A stretch of 15,720 bases of DNA from Patescibacteria group bacterium (GTDB taxonomy: Bacteria; Patescibacteriota; Minisyncoccia; Phycocordibacterales; SBAW01). A model generated the notes under the pieces. It had not been told where the DNA came from. It was given only the letters and a program-made list of their open reading frames with translations, and ran no database searches. Location: contig JAGWIT010000021.1 of assembly GCA_028866155.1 (NCBI GenBank), positions 1-15,720 of the forward strand. Reading direction: 5' to 3'. Below are positions 7,336 through 14,668 of this stretch, piece after piece. Numbering within the stretch: the first letter of the stretch is position 1; the number at the start of each line of letters is the position of its first letter. The position numbers and the translations under genes were made by a program.

Positions 7336-7672
7336 ATGCTTTCTAAGCGCAAGCGTCTTCGTGCGCACGAAGTAAGGGAGATCCTCGCCCGGGGGCGCTC
7401 CGTTCGGGGTACCCACCTCTCGATGAAGTTTCTCCCCACCTCACAACCCTTTAAAGCGGCTGCGGTCGTCCCCAAATCGCTGGCGCGCTCGGCAGTAGAG
7501 CGTAACCGCCTGCGCCGAGCGCTCTACCGCGCTCTGGACGGATCTCCGTTCACCGCAAAAAAAAATTTCGGCGGTATTTTTCGTCCGCAGTGCTCCCCGA
7601 AAAAAACTTGCGCCTGCGTTCGCCGGCGACCTCAGCGCGCTAACCCCCCTGGCCGGGCAAGCAAAAATCTAA
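7336..7672 (+). CDS. rnpA: Ribonuclease P protein component, frameshifted at a run of nine A
   Basis: Protein subunit of RNase P, which helps the catalytic RNA trim the 5' leader of pre-tRNAs. The frame from the ATG at 7336 gives MLSKRKRLRAHEVREILARG and the signature RNRLRRALYRAL (56-67). After A9 at 7557-7565 that frame turns into unrelated sequence overlapping yidC. Skipping one A moves to the next frame, which reads ISAVFFVRSAPRKKLAPAF and stops at 7670-7672, three bases before the yidC ATG. That restores the conserved VFFVRS strand and a total of about 111 residues, normal for RnpA. Either the sequence has one extra A, or the cell makes the full protein by slippage on the A-run. Position between rpmH and yidC supports the identity. 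No Shine-Dalgarno is seen. Confidence 0.9.
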
Positions 7673-7675
7673 CCT

Positions 7676-8398
7676 ATGTTCGGGACATTCCTTATCAACC
7701 CGCTCTACAATGCTTTCATTTTTCTCATCGGAGTGATGCCGGGAGGCGATGCCGGCTTGGCCATCATCGTGATGACGCTCGTGGTGCGCGCGGTGTTTTA
7801 CCCCGCGTTCACGGCCTCTATCCGCACCCAAATGGGCATGCAGGCGGCGCAGGCCGAGATCGATGAGATAAATAAAAAATACAAGGACAACACTGATGAA
7901 AAGGCCAAGCGCACGATGGAGCTTTTTAAAGAAAAGAACATTCGCCCGCTCGCGGGGTTCGTGGCGCTCATCGTGCAGATACCGATATTTATCGCCCTCT
8001 ACTACGCCTTCTTTCGCGAAGGGTTGCCGCACATTGCGACCAATCTTTTGTATTCGTTCGTGCATGCGCCCGCGGCCGTCAATCTCGAATTCTTGGGCTT
8101 TCTCAATCTGCTGCTGCCCCACAATATCCCGCTCTCACTCGTCGTGGGCGCGCTCCAATATGCCGTAGTGCGCCTCTCAGTGATGCGGAGCTCGCCCTCC
8201 CCTCATCTCGCCCCCGAGAAGGCGCAGGCGCAAAAAATGCAACAAAACCTCATGCTCTACTTTATGCCGGCATTGTATGTGGTCTTGTGCTACTCGCTCC
8301 CCGCCGCCGCGGGCCTCTACTTTGCCACCACCAATCTCATCTCGCTCGGGCAGGAGATGCTCATCCGTCGGCAACTAGTGAAGCGAAAGCACGCCTAG
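7676..8398 (+). CDS. yidC: YidC/Oxa1 family membrane protein insertase
   Basis: Inserts and folds proteins in the cytoplasmic membrane, alone or with SecYEG. 240 residues, the short form without the large periplasmic domain of proteobacterial YidC. A first hydrophobic segment lies at about 5-21 and the next span at 27-48, carrying Arg38 in VVRAVFYP, the position of the conserved groove Arg. A charged cytoplasmic loop follows (about 50-90, EIDEINKKYKDN). Further hydrophobic segments lie near 93-112, 140-165 and 197-225 (FMPALYVVLCYSLPAAAGLYF), then a basic tail (RRQLVKRKHA). There is no clear lipobox. The ATG follows the shifted rnpA stop by 3 bases, so the genes are probably co-translated. 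No yidD lies between rnpA and yidC. Confidence 0.95.
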   Translation: MFGTFLINPLYNAFIFLIGVMPGGDAGLAIIVMTLVVRAVFYPAFTASIRTQMGMQAAQAEIDEINKKYKDNTDEKAKRTMELFKEKNIRPLAGFVALIVQIPIFIALYYAFFREGLPHIATNLLYSFVHAPAAVNLEFLGFLNLLLPHNIPLSLVVGALQYAVVRLSVMRSSPSPHLAPEKAQAQKMQQNLMLYFMPALYVVLCYSLPAAAGLYFATTNLISLGQEMLIRRQLVKRKHA

Positions 8399-8429
8399 TA
8401 CTCAATACAACACACCAATCGCCGCCCTT

Positions 8430-8465
8430 GTACTTGTGGTACCTGTTGTATTTGTTGTAAGTTGG
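8430..8465 (+). repeat. Four degenerate 9-bp tandem repeats between yidC and jag
   Basis: Four units start with GTA at exactly 9-bp steps: GTACTTGTG, GTACCTGTT, GTATTTGTT and GTAAGTTGG (8430, 8439, 8448, 8457). AATACAACA at 8404-8412 is a perfect inverted copy of TGTTGTATT at 8444-8452, so a stem with a loop of about 31 nt is possible. A similar array lies at 15338-15364. Function unknown. Confidence 0.55.
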
Positions 8466-8469
8466 GTGA

Positions 8470-8940
8470 ATGGATGCTGCGGCGCTTAAAACTCTCACGC
8501 AAGAGCTCCTCTCGCGCTTGGACCTCGAGGCGGACGAGATAGTCGTCACCGGCGGCCACCGCACGGTTGTGGCCATCTCTACCAAAGACTCTAAGCGCCT
8601 CATCGGCCCGCACGGCGAGCACCTGCGCGCCCTCAACATGCTCGCGCGCCGCTTGGTTGAGCAAAAGCATGGTGAGGATGCCGCCAATTTTCTTATTGAC
8701 GCCAACGGCTATCACGAAGAGCAGATGGAGCGTGTGCGCCAGAACGCCCGCATGCTGGCCCAGCGCGCGCGGCTTTTTAAACACGATGTCGAGATGAGCC
8801 CGATGAGCCCCTATGAGCGGCTCGTGGTGCACGAACTGTTTGCTGAAGACCCCGAAATTCAAACCATATCAGAGGGCGAAGGCAAGTTTCGCCATATAGT
8901 GCTGAAGTACCGCTCTGCCCAGAGCACTCCTATTGCGTGA
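8470..8940 (+). CDS. jag: Jag/KhpB-like RNA-binding protein (KH and R3H domains)
   Basis: A cytoplasmic RNA-binding protein; in Firmicutes the Jag (KhpB/EloR) family affects cell elongation. 156 residues: a KH-type domain with the GxxG loop as GPHG (46-49, within RLIGPHGEHLRALNML), then an R3H domain with the diagnostic R-x3-H as Arg117 and His121 (YERLVVHELF) and SEGEGKFRHIVLKYR at the end. The N-terminal Jag_N domain found in many homologues is absent, as is its usual linker. The ATG at 8470 starts MDAAALKTLT. It lies in the conserved position after yidC, 71 bp downstream, with the repeat array in between. Its last 11 bases overlap the convergent beta-propeller gene. Confidence 0.93.
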   Translation: MDAAALKTLTQELLSRLDLEADEIVVTGGHRTVVAISTKDSKRLIGPHGEHLRALNMLARRLVEQKHGEDAANFLIDANGYHEEQMERVRQNARMLAQRARLFKHDVEMSPMSPYERLVVHELFAEDPEIQTISEGEGKFRHIVLKYRSAQSTPIA

Positions 8941-10174
8941 GCCTGACCCCCCACACCGAGCGGTCGCCCTTGGTGACATACTCGAGATAATGCTCGTCGG
9001 GAGAAAGCGACATTTCGGAAATGTCCGCGGCGCTGCCGCCGTCTGAACTCCCCGGCGAAGCAACAACACTCACGCCGTTAATATTGCTGAATACTTTGAA
9101 AATGTCATCGGCCGCGCTAGCCGTGCCTTGATGCCACAGGTCGAAATAATTTGCCGGTACGTATTGAATTGGTTCTGCGCAGAAAGCAACGGTATTCGTT
9201 AAAGAACTCCAAATACACTGTTCGGGGGACGGATTTATTGTAGCAACCGGGGCGTTAAGTCCGCTTTTTACATCATGCAGGTATGAGGTGCGCGTAACGC
9301 CGTCGGATATTTGATACAAAAGCATGGAGAAAGACGGGTTGGCCGTTATCGTGAGTCCTTGTGCATTGATAAGCGGCGTTATCGCTCCACTTTTTGCATC
9401 AACTGCAAAGGCAATGCCCGACACGCCCGCTGCAGATTTCGTCTGCACCAACAAAAGGCTTTGTGATGACCATGAAACAAGCACTTGTGAAAGAGGCAGA
9501 GAAAATAATTTTTTAGCGCCCGTGCCGTCATACTTGGCGATATATCCGTCGACGCCGCTTGCGGTTGATAAGAGATAAACAACGCTCTTGCCGTCGGGCG
9601 AAGCGGCCAAGTCAACAATGTTATCGGGCAAAAACTTTATAGTGGTTGGTAGCGTCCCGGCGGTCGTTGAAGCGGGCGGGAAGCCAAGATACGCGGTTTT
9701 TATCGTGTTGTTGTTGAGGTACTGTATAATCGCCGCATTACCTTGCTGAAACCACACGGCGCGCTCCCCGCCCGGGATGGTGACGTTTGACACCACGCGC
9801 GGTATTGCCCCGGGCACATCAAGCGGTAAATCGTAGACGTGGCCGTCGGTTTGGTTGATATAGCGCGCGAGCGTTGTGGTGGGATTAAGAGTTTGAATGA
9901 GTGTGGCACCGACTACCGGCCCCTGCGATATTTCAAATATCTTTTGCTGTGAAGTTTGAGAAGTTGAATTGATAGTTTGAGTCGAGTTGATGTTTGAAGA
10001 AGAAGTGCTGACGCCTACCGAAGTCGAATTGTTGGTCGCAGTGTCGAACGAGCTTGGTTGATTGGTGCTCTGAAGACTCGCGGTGGGGCGGAAGAATAAC
10101 AACCATATAACAGCGCCTGCAAAAAGTGTTGCAGCAATGCCAACCGTAGTCCACTCTAAAAGTTTTGTATTCAT
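8930..10174 (-). CDS. Membrane-anchored beta-propeller-like protein of the T4SS-like operon
   Basis: 414 residues. One membrane span near the N-terminus (about 9-28) is followed by a Ser/Thr/Asn-rich linker (about 31-77), then a large extracytoplasmic domain rich in beta-strand patterns. SPDGKSVVYL and, near the end, SPDEHYLEYVT resemble TolB/WD40-type blade motifs, as does the alternation of short hydrophobic strands with Gly/Ser turns. I read it as a beta-propeller on a flexible stalk; no catalytic residues are recognisable. It is the last gene of the operon, 25 bp after the pilin-like gene, and its 3' end overlaps the jag 3' end by 11 bases. A surface or assembly role in the secretion or pilus machine is an inference from position only. 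Confidence 0.7.
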   Translation of the reverse strand: MNTKLLEWTTVGIAATLFAGAVIWLLFFRPTASLQSTNQPSSFDTATNNSTSVGVSTSSSNINSTQTINSTSQTSQQKIFEISQGPVVGATLIQTLNPTTTLARYINQTDGHVYDLPLDVPGAIPRVVSNVTIPGGERAVWFQQGNAAIIQYLNNNTIKTAYLGFPPASTTAGTLPTTIKFLPDNIVDLAASPDGKSVVYLLSTASGVDGYIAKYDGTGAKKLFSLPLSQVLVSWSSQSLLLVQTKSAAGVSGIAFAVDAKSGAITPLINAQGLTITANPSFSMLLYQISDGVTRTSYLHDVKSGLNAPVATINPSPEQCIWSSLTNTVAFCAEPIQYVPANYFDLWHQGTASAADDIFKVFSNINGVSVVASPGSSDGGSAADISEMSLSPDEHYLEYVTKGDRSVWGVRLTQ

Positions 10175-10199
10175 TTTATTTGAATAATTGCATCGTAAG

Positions 10200-11096
10200 T
10201 TAGGAAGATTCGCATTGATAGGTGAGAAATCCCAATTTCCACTGGTATCCCTGTGTTTCGCAAGCCTTCTGCGTTTTATAATTTTCTTGAAAGCAATACG
10301 TCCCCGTTATGCCTTGAGTCCAAGTACCTCCTGAGCTTGAACAGGCTTTACTGGCCGTTTGATCAGAATTTGAGATACATAGTTGATATGGCGTGCTCCC
10401 TATTGTTGGTGTGACAGTGGCACAATACTGATCAGAAGAACAGCTTGAATAATTGCCGCAAGCCGGTGAAGCCGGTGTCGTATAACCGGTAGGCGCATTT
10501 GCGAACGCATTACTTGGACCACTCGCTTGGCAGTTGCCTGCCGGGCATGGATTGAGGTTAAAAATCAATAGTTGCGGGTTGATAGTGTGGAGAATAAGCC
10601 ACGACATCGCTATGAGCAGGATGCCCCACAGTGCATTTCGCGCTCTGCTGAGGCCCTGCGTTTTGATGGGGACGGCTTCGGACACCATATATTGTATGCC
10701 GCCGATGGTAAGCATCAGGACCGCCATGAGCGCGCCTACGATGATGCCTATGGTAAATAATCTGCCGATTAAATTAGGGAAGGTGTTCGCGACGCCGTTC
10801 GTATCTGTAGTGAGGCCCGGTATAGGCTCAAGCGGCGTGTAGCCGGGATTTCCGTTTATCGGACTGCTGCCCGTTTGGGCATATCCTGCGTAACTGCCGG
10901 TATTTTGTGCATATGCAGCACCGAAACCGGCGTAGTCTGAGGATCCGTTATTGGGGTTGTTAGTAACCGTGATACACGGTCTTCCCGTGCCAGGTTCTAG
11001 ATTATTTACACAGTCCGCATGTACAGGCAAGGCGGTCGAGTATAAACTCACTCCAAAAATAATTATTCCAAAAATTATCGTAAAGAATTTTTTCAT
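10200..11096 (-). CDS. VirB2/TrbC-like pilin protein with cysteine-rich tail
   Basis: 298 residues. A signal peptide (about 1-27, ending PVHA before DCV) is followed by a Gly/Asn/Tyr-rich stretch (50-100) and two membrane spans at about 111-138 (ending in GGIQYMV) and 155-178, with a short basic loop between (KTQGLSRARNA). This two-helix hairpin after a signal peptide is the VirB2/TrbC-like pilin pattern. Unlike ordinary pilins it carries a tail of about 115 residues with 10 Cys and a visible duplication: KAC-x5-W-x8-YC near 250-268 and a similar KAC...W...YQC at 277-295. Two more Cys lie near the mature N-terminus. Its ATG overlaps the stop of the Ig-like gene (ATGA), so the two are coupled. 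Likely the membrane or filament subunit of the machine; the tail may be disulfide-stabilised outside the cell. Confidence 0.7.
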   Translation of the reverse strand: MKKFFTIIFGIIIFGVSLYSTALPVHADCVNNLEPGTGRPCITVTNNPNNGSSDYAGFGAAYAQNTGSYAGYAQTGSSPINGNPGYTPLEPIPGLTTDTNGVANTFPNLIGRLFTIGIIVGALMAVLMLTIGGIQYMVSEAVPIKTQGLSRARNALWGILLIAMSWLILHTINPQLLIFNLNPCPAGNCQASGPSNAFANAPTGYTTPASPACGNYSSCSSDQYCATVTPTIGSTPYQLCISNSDQTASKACSSSGGTWTQGITGTYCFQENYKTQKACETQGYQWKLGFLTYQCESS

Positions 11097-12121
11097 AGTC
11101 CAAAAAGTGAAGTGCCCGATGATTGTCCGAATACGATTTGCAAAGCGGCCTGCGCAGCCTGCACCAGCTTGTTGTTGTCGTTGTTCTGCACCGACACGCC
11201 GAGCACTGCAGACCCCGCGCCGCTACCGGTTTGGCGCAAGGTTAATATCCCCTGCGCCGAGTCGGGGCCGGTGGTGTCACTGCCGCCCAGTGTCCACGCA
11301 TAGGAAAGCGCCCCGTTTTGTGCGCTCGAGTTCGCAAAATAGTACGGCACCGCCTCAACGGTGAACTCCGCCGCATTCATCGAAATAGCGTCCGGCAGCG
11401 CCGTGTCGGCAAGGAGCCCGCGCAGCGGGTCTTTGTCATAGAGCAGTACCATCGGGCTTGTGGCGGGGATAGTTACCTCGGCGCTGCCTACCTTGCTGGC
11501 GCCATAATACACGTCGACAGCGGCGGTCTCGGAGCTTTGCAGCTCGCTGCCCTCAAACGTAAAGGTCGAGTCTCCGGTGCCTGACTGTTCGGGCGCCGAC
11601 ACATCGTCATGCGACCACTGAAAAGACAGATTGTCCGACGGGACCCGTGCGCCGCCGGCGATGACGGTCGGGAATGCCACCACTTTAATGGCTGAGCCGG
11701 CGCTGTAGAGCGCCTTGCCGCGATAGAAGGGCGGCACGGTGGTGTCGGCCTCCCACACCAGGTCGACGAGCGACGGTGTGATGGTAATATCATGCGTCAG
11801 CGTGCCCTCGGTCGGAGAATCTATAACAACATGTATTTTTGTTTGAGTGCCCAGCGCGCCGGTGGTAAAAGAAAAGTCGCGCGACCCGACGCCACTTTGC
11901 GCCACTTTGCCGTTCTCGCTCCACGTGACGGTAGCGTTCCCCAAAAACGAGCCGATGCCCTGCACCTCTATCTGCACGGTTTGGTTTGGGCCGGGCGTTT
12001 CGGGCGCGACGACATACTGTACCGGGTCTATGGCGGCGCCGAGCGACTGCGCATGCGCCGCCGATGCGGCAACAAGCATTAAGCCGATAGCAAAAAGTAT
12101 TTTATTAAGCGGCTTGTGCAT
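11093..12121 (-). CDS. Secreted protein with three Ig-like modules
   Basis: 342 residues from the ATG at 12121; a TTG five codons earlier is possible but less likely. A clear signal peptide (about 1-25, hydrophobic core FAIGLMLVAA, AHA before QS) is followed by a region of beta-rich modules. A tryptophan motif recurs at VTWSENG (Trp67), FQWSHDD (Trp169) and YAWTLGG (Trp276), about 102 and 107 residues apart, the spacing expected for three Ig-like or PKD-like domains. There is no C-terminal membrane span and no LPxTG; the protein ends SSGTSLFGL. It overlaps the upstream membrane-protein gene by 17 bases and the pilin-like gene by 4 (ATGA). It could be a surface scaffold or adhesin of the apparatus; the family is not recognised further. 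Confidence 0.65.
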   Translation of the reverse strand: MHKPLNKILFAIGLMLVAASAAHAQSLGAAIDPVQYVVAPETPGPNQTVQIEVQGIGSFLGNATVTWSENGKVAQSGVGSRDFSFTTGALGTQTKIHVVIDSPTEGTLTHDITITPSLVDLVWEADTTVPPFYRGKALYSAGSAIKVVAFPTVIAGGARVPSDNLSFQWSHDDVSAPEQSGTGDSTFTFEGSELQSSETAAVDVYYGASKVGSAEVTIPATSPMVLLYDKDPLRGLLADTALPDAISMNAAEFTVEAVPYYFANSSAQNGALSYAWTLGGSDTTGPDSAQGILTLRQTGSGAGSAVLGVSVQNNDNNKLVQAAQAALQIVFGQSSGTSLFGL

Positions 12122-12800
12122 ATGGTTTGGGTGCAATCGGCGGCGGAGTTGAAGGACGAGTGATTTCTCTCCCTACATCAAGAACCAGGCGTTGTCGTTC
12201 TTGTGCGATTGGTTGCACTGGTTCTGATTCGTATATCCTGTTCACTGCCGGCGAGCTGCGCGCGATAACTCCGGTCGCGCTTTTTATAGAGCTGATGGGG
12301 TTGTTGGGTGACAATGCAAAATTGGCGACGCTTGAGGCGAACCCCACTGCACCAGCCCCCATTTCGGCATTTTTCTTCAAGACACAGCGGATTGCCAAGA
12401 ACGTCCAACCCGGCAATATATCGAGTCCAGGTAATGCTTCTCCGATGAACACGGCCCAGATGTATCCGGGATAGTACATACGATTTACTGCAAGTAAAAA
12501 AATAAGAGCGGTTCCTAAGGTAAGGCTGATGCAAACATCGCTCGCAAACGAGAGCCCGATGCCGAGCGGGATACCAAAAAAGCTTGCAGTCGCCCCTGCC
12601 GCAGCGCCCGAGAACGCACCTTTGATGCAACCTGCGATACCGCTCGAAAGCGCACATCCCAATGTCGCACCGCCGACCGCGCCTCCTGCGGGCGTGACCG
12701 CTTGGAACGCGGCGCCCGCACTTATGAACATCCACGCGAGCGCCGCCTGCAGTCCGTCGATCAGGAGCGCGAACCCGATGATAAAAATTCCCTTACCCAT
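12105..12800 (-). CDS. Gly/Ala-rich polytopic membrane protein of the T4SS-like operon
   Basis: 231 residues, unrecognised. Hydrophobic segments lie at about 4-30, a Gly/Ala-rich stretch at 38-80 (GGAVGGATLG, GAAAGATASFFG), then 81-106 and 113-140, so probably four or more spans. The soluble C-terminus (about 165-231) ends in a Pro-rich run (RPSTPPPIAPKPYAQ). Four Cys lie in or near the membrane part. It starts 4 bp after the VirB4 stop. The frame is open further upstream inside virB4, but MGKGIFIIGF is the only start giving a membrane-type N-terminus. Position between VirB4 and the secreted and pilin genes suggests a channel or platform role like VirB6 or VirB3, which is inference only. TACAAT ends exactly 7 bases before its ATG. 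Confidence 0.6.
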   Translation of the reverse strand: MGKGIFIIGFALLIDGLQAALAWMFISAGAAFQAVTPAGGAVGGATLGCALSSGIAGCIKGAFSGAAAGATASFFGIPLGIGLSFASDVCISLTLGTALIFLLAVNRMYYPGYIWAVFIGEALPGLDILPGWTFLAIRCVLKKNAEMGAGAVGFASSVANFALSPNNPISSIKSATGVIARSSPAVNRIYESEPVQPIAQERQRLVLDVGREITRPSTPPPIAPKPYAQAA

Positions 12801-12804
12801 AGCA

Positions 12805-14655
12805 TCATTGTACCGCGCTCGCGGGAGCCGGCGCTTGGGTTTGCGTCGCCGCCTCGGCGCGCTGCTTGCGCAGTGCAAGCACCTGCGACGGATCGGAGGT
12901 AATAATCTGGTCCTCGGTATACGAGGCGATGACCTTGATGGCCACGTGCTTGAGCCCCGCGAAGAAGATACCCTCCCCCACATCGCTCTCGAGCAAGAGA
13001 TATTTTTCTTCGTCAGAAAGATTGAACGTTTTTTGCAGGCTGTCGATGGTCGTCGGCGACTGCTTGAGCAGAAGCTGGATCGATGAGTTGGTTATCATGG
13101 GCAATCCATAAGGCGACTTTAAAAAGTCGTCGACGTCCTGCGTGATGGTTGCGAGCCCCAGATAATATTTGCGGCCGCGCTTAGCCATGCCATAGAGGAA
13201 CGATGCGGTGTCTTCGCTTTTCATCATCCACCACGCCTCGTCGATGACGAGCAGCCGTTTTTTGAGATTTTTGCGCACGGCGTTCCAGATGTAGTGGGTA
13301 ATAAGATACATCGCGACCGGCTTGAGGTCGTCCTCCATGTCGCGCACCGAGAAGACGACGAACTTTTTGTTGATGTCGACGTTGGTCGGCTGGTTGATGA
13401 AGCCCGACCACGAGCCTTTGGTGTATTTGCTGAGGCGCTGCACCAGCGACTCGCTCCCCTGCATGCCCGCAAGCACGAGCTCAAAGTCGGAGAGAAGCGG
13501 CGGCTCTATCTCGGCGAAGTTGCTGTCTATGGTGATGTCCTTGAGCGCGTAGGTTTCGGTTATAGCCTTGTCGATGATGGAGTCCTCCTCTGGCGTCAAA
13601 CCTTGGAGCATGATGCGAAAGAGCCCCACGAGCGAGACGATGTTGCTGCGCAGAACATCCGCCGGACTCTCATCCTCGCGCGGGATGGGCAGGTCAAACG
13701 GGTTAATGTGGTGTTCGGAGTTGAGCGAGATATTGAAGTAGCGGCCTCCGACGGTTTGCGTCAAAAACTCATACTCGCGCTCGGGATCGATGACGATGAC
13801 CTCGGTGTCAAACATCAGCGTACGCAAAATTTCGAGCTTGGTCGCGTAGCTTTTGCCCGAGCCCGATTTGGCGAATATGACCGAGTTGTAATTTTCGAGC
13901 GAGAAGCGGTCAAAAAGCACGAGCGACGCGTTATGCCGGTTGACGCCGTAGAGGATGCCCTTGTCGGAGGTGAGGTCAAACGAGACGAACGGGAAGATGC
14001 TGGAAAGCGGCGACGAATTTAATTTTGAGTTGACCGCCAATTCGTCGCGGCCGATGGGCAAAACCGACTTGAACCCCTGCTCCTGCTGAAAGAGCGCTGG
14101 TTTGACGTACACGAGGCGCGACTCGAGCATCGACTTTATCTCGCTCTCGGCCTTGTCGAGCTCGTCGGTGGTAGCGCCGTAGATGGTGATGTAGACGCCG
14201 ACGTCGAATATCTTTTCCTGCGCCTGCTGGAGCTGGTCGCGCAAGTCCTCGAGGTCGCGGTAGGCGGTGTCTAAGACCGGGTCGCGTACGAGGCCTTTGT
14301 TCTCGCGCGCCATAATTTGACTCTGCACCTCGGCGACCTTTTTTTGGAACTTTTTGAGTATCTCGGCGGAGTCGATGGGGTGGATAAAGATGGAGATGTC
14401 GAGCACGCGGTCGAGGTTGATGACGGGCGCGAACCACGAGTCGGTGAGGATGCGCGGGTAGGACATCACAAAAAACGTGCGCGCGATTTTGTCGCCGAGG
14501 TTAATCTCGCGCGGCGTGATTTTAAGCGCCGAAGGCGCGATGACATCTTGCAGTTCCAACACGCCCTGCTTGTAGATCTGTTCGGGCAAAATGGGCGCCA
14601 CCGGCGTGGTGGCCGAAGATTGTTTTGATGATTTTAAAAAGTCTAAAAGAGCCAT
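12805..14655 (-). CDS. virB4: VirB4/TraC-type secretion ATPase
   Basis: The cytoplasmic hexameric ATPase that powers assembly of, and transfer by, type IV secretion systems. 616 residues. The N-terminal half (about 55-240) resembles the later part of the VirB4/CagE N-domain; the motor has Walker A AKSGSGKS (262-269), VIVIDPEREYEFL (287-299), Walker B LLVIDEAWWMM (468-478) and the downstream KRGRKYYLGLATITQDVDDFL segment typical of the family. The tail is Ala/Gln/Pro-rich. Shorter than many full-length VirB4 proteins (about 800 residues); the missing first part appears to be supplied by the preceding gene, 13 bp upstream. It is followed after 4 bp by the membrane-protein gene. No Shine-Dalgarno is seen. 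Identity is safe; whether the substrate is DNA or protein cannot be read from it. Confidence 0.92.
   Translation of the reverse strand: MALLDFLKSSKQSSATTPVAPILPEQIYKQGVLELQDVIAPSALKITPREINLGDKIARTFFVMSYPRILTDSWFAPVINLDRVLDISIFIHPIDSAEILKKFQKKVAEVQSQIMARENKGLVRDPVLDTAYRDLEDLRDQLQQAQEKIFDVGVYITIYGATTDELDKAESEIKSMLESRLVYVKPALFQQEQGFKSVLPIGRDELAVNSKLNSSPLSSIFPFVSFDLTSDKGILYGVNRHNASLVLFDRFSLENYNSVIFAKSGSGKSYATKLEILRTLMFDTEVIVIDPEREYEFLTQTVGGRYFNISLNSEHHINPFDLPIPREDESPADVLRSNIVSLVGLFRIMLQGLTPEEDSIIDKAITETYALKDITIDSNFAEIEPPLLSDFELVLAGMQGSESLVQRLSKYTKGSWSGFINQPTNVDINKKFVVFSVRDMEDDLKPVAMYLITHYIWNAVRKNLKKRLLVIDEAWWMMKSEDTASFLYGMAKRGRKYYLGLATITQDVDDFLKSPYGLPMITNSSIQLLLKQSPTTIDSLQKTFNLSDEEKYLLLESDVGEGIFFAGLKHVAIKVIASYTEDQIITSDPSQVLALRKQRAEAATQTQAPAPASAVQ
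12807..12812 (-). promoter_or_regulatory. Candidate internal -10 box, leaderless geometry
   Basis: TACAAT (5 of 6 to TATAAT) on the minus strand ends 7 bases before the ATG at 12800, the same geometry as at the PBP gene and rpmH. It lies across the last codons of virB4. No -35 is seen, so it may be chance. Confidence 0.3.
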
Positions 14656-14668
14656 GTTTATTTATATT

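Noticed and set aside
7566..7866. Unshifted continuation of the rnpA frame into yidC
   Set aside because: The sequence after the A-run loses all RnpA similarity and is Cys/Arg/His-rich and out of frame with yidC. The shifted frame gives the conserved RnpA end.
12801..12983. Upstream extension (61 codons) of the membrane-protein gene into virB4
   Set aside because: It is Arg/Ser/Pro-rich and out of frame with virB4, a shadow. The ATG at 12800 gives a membrane-type N-terminus.
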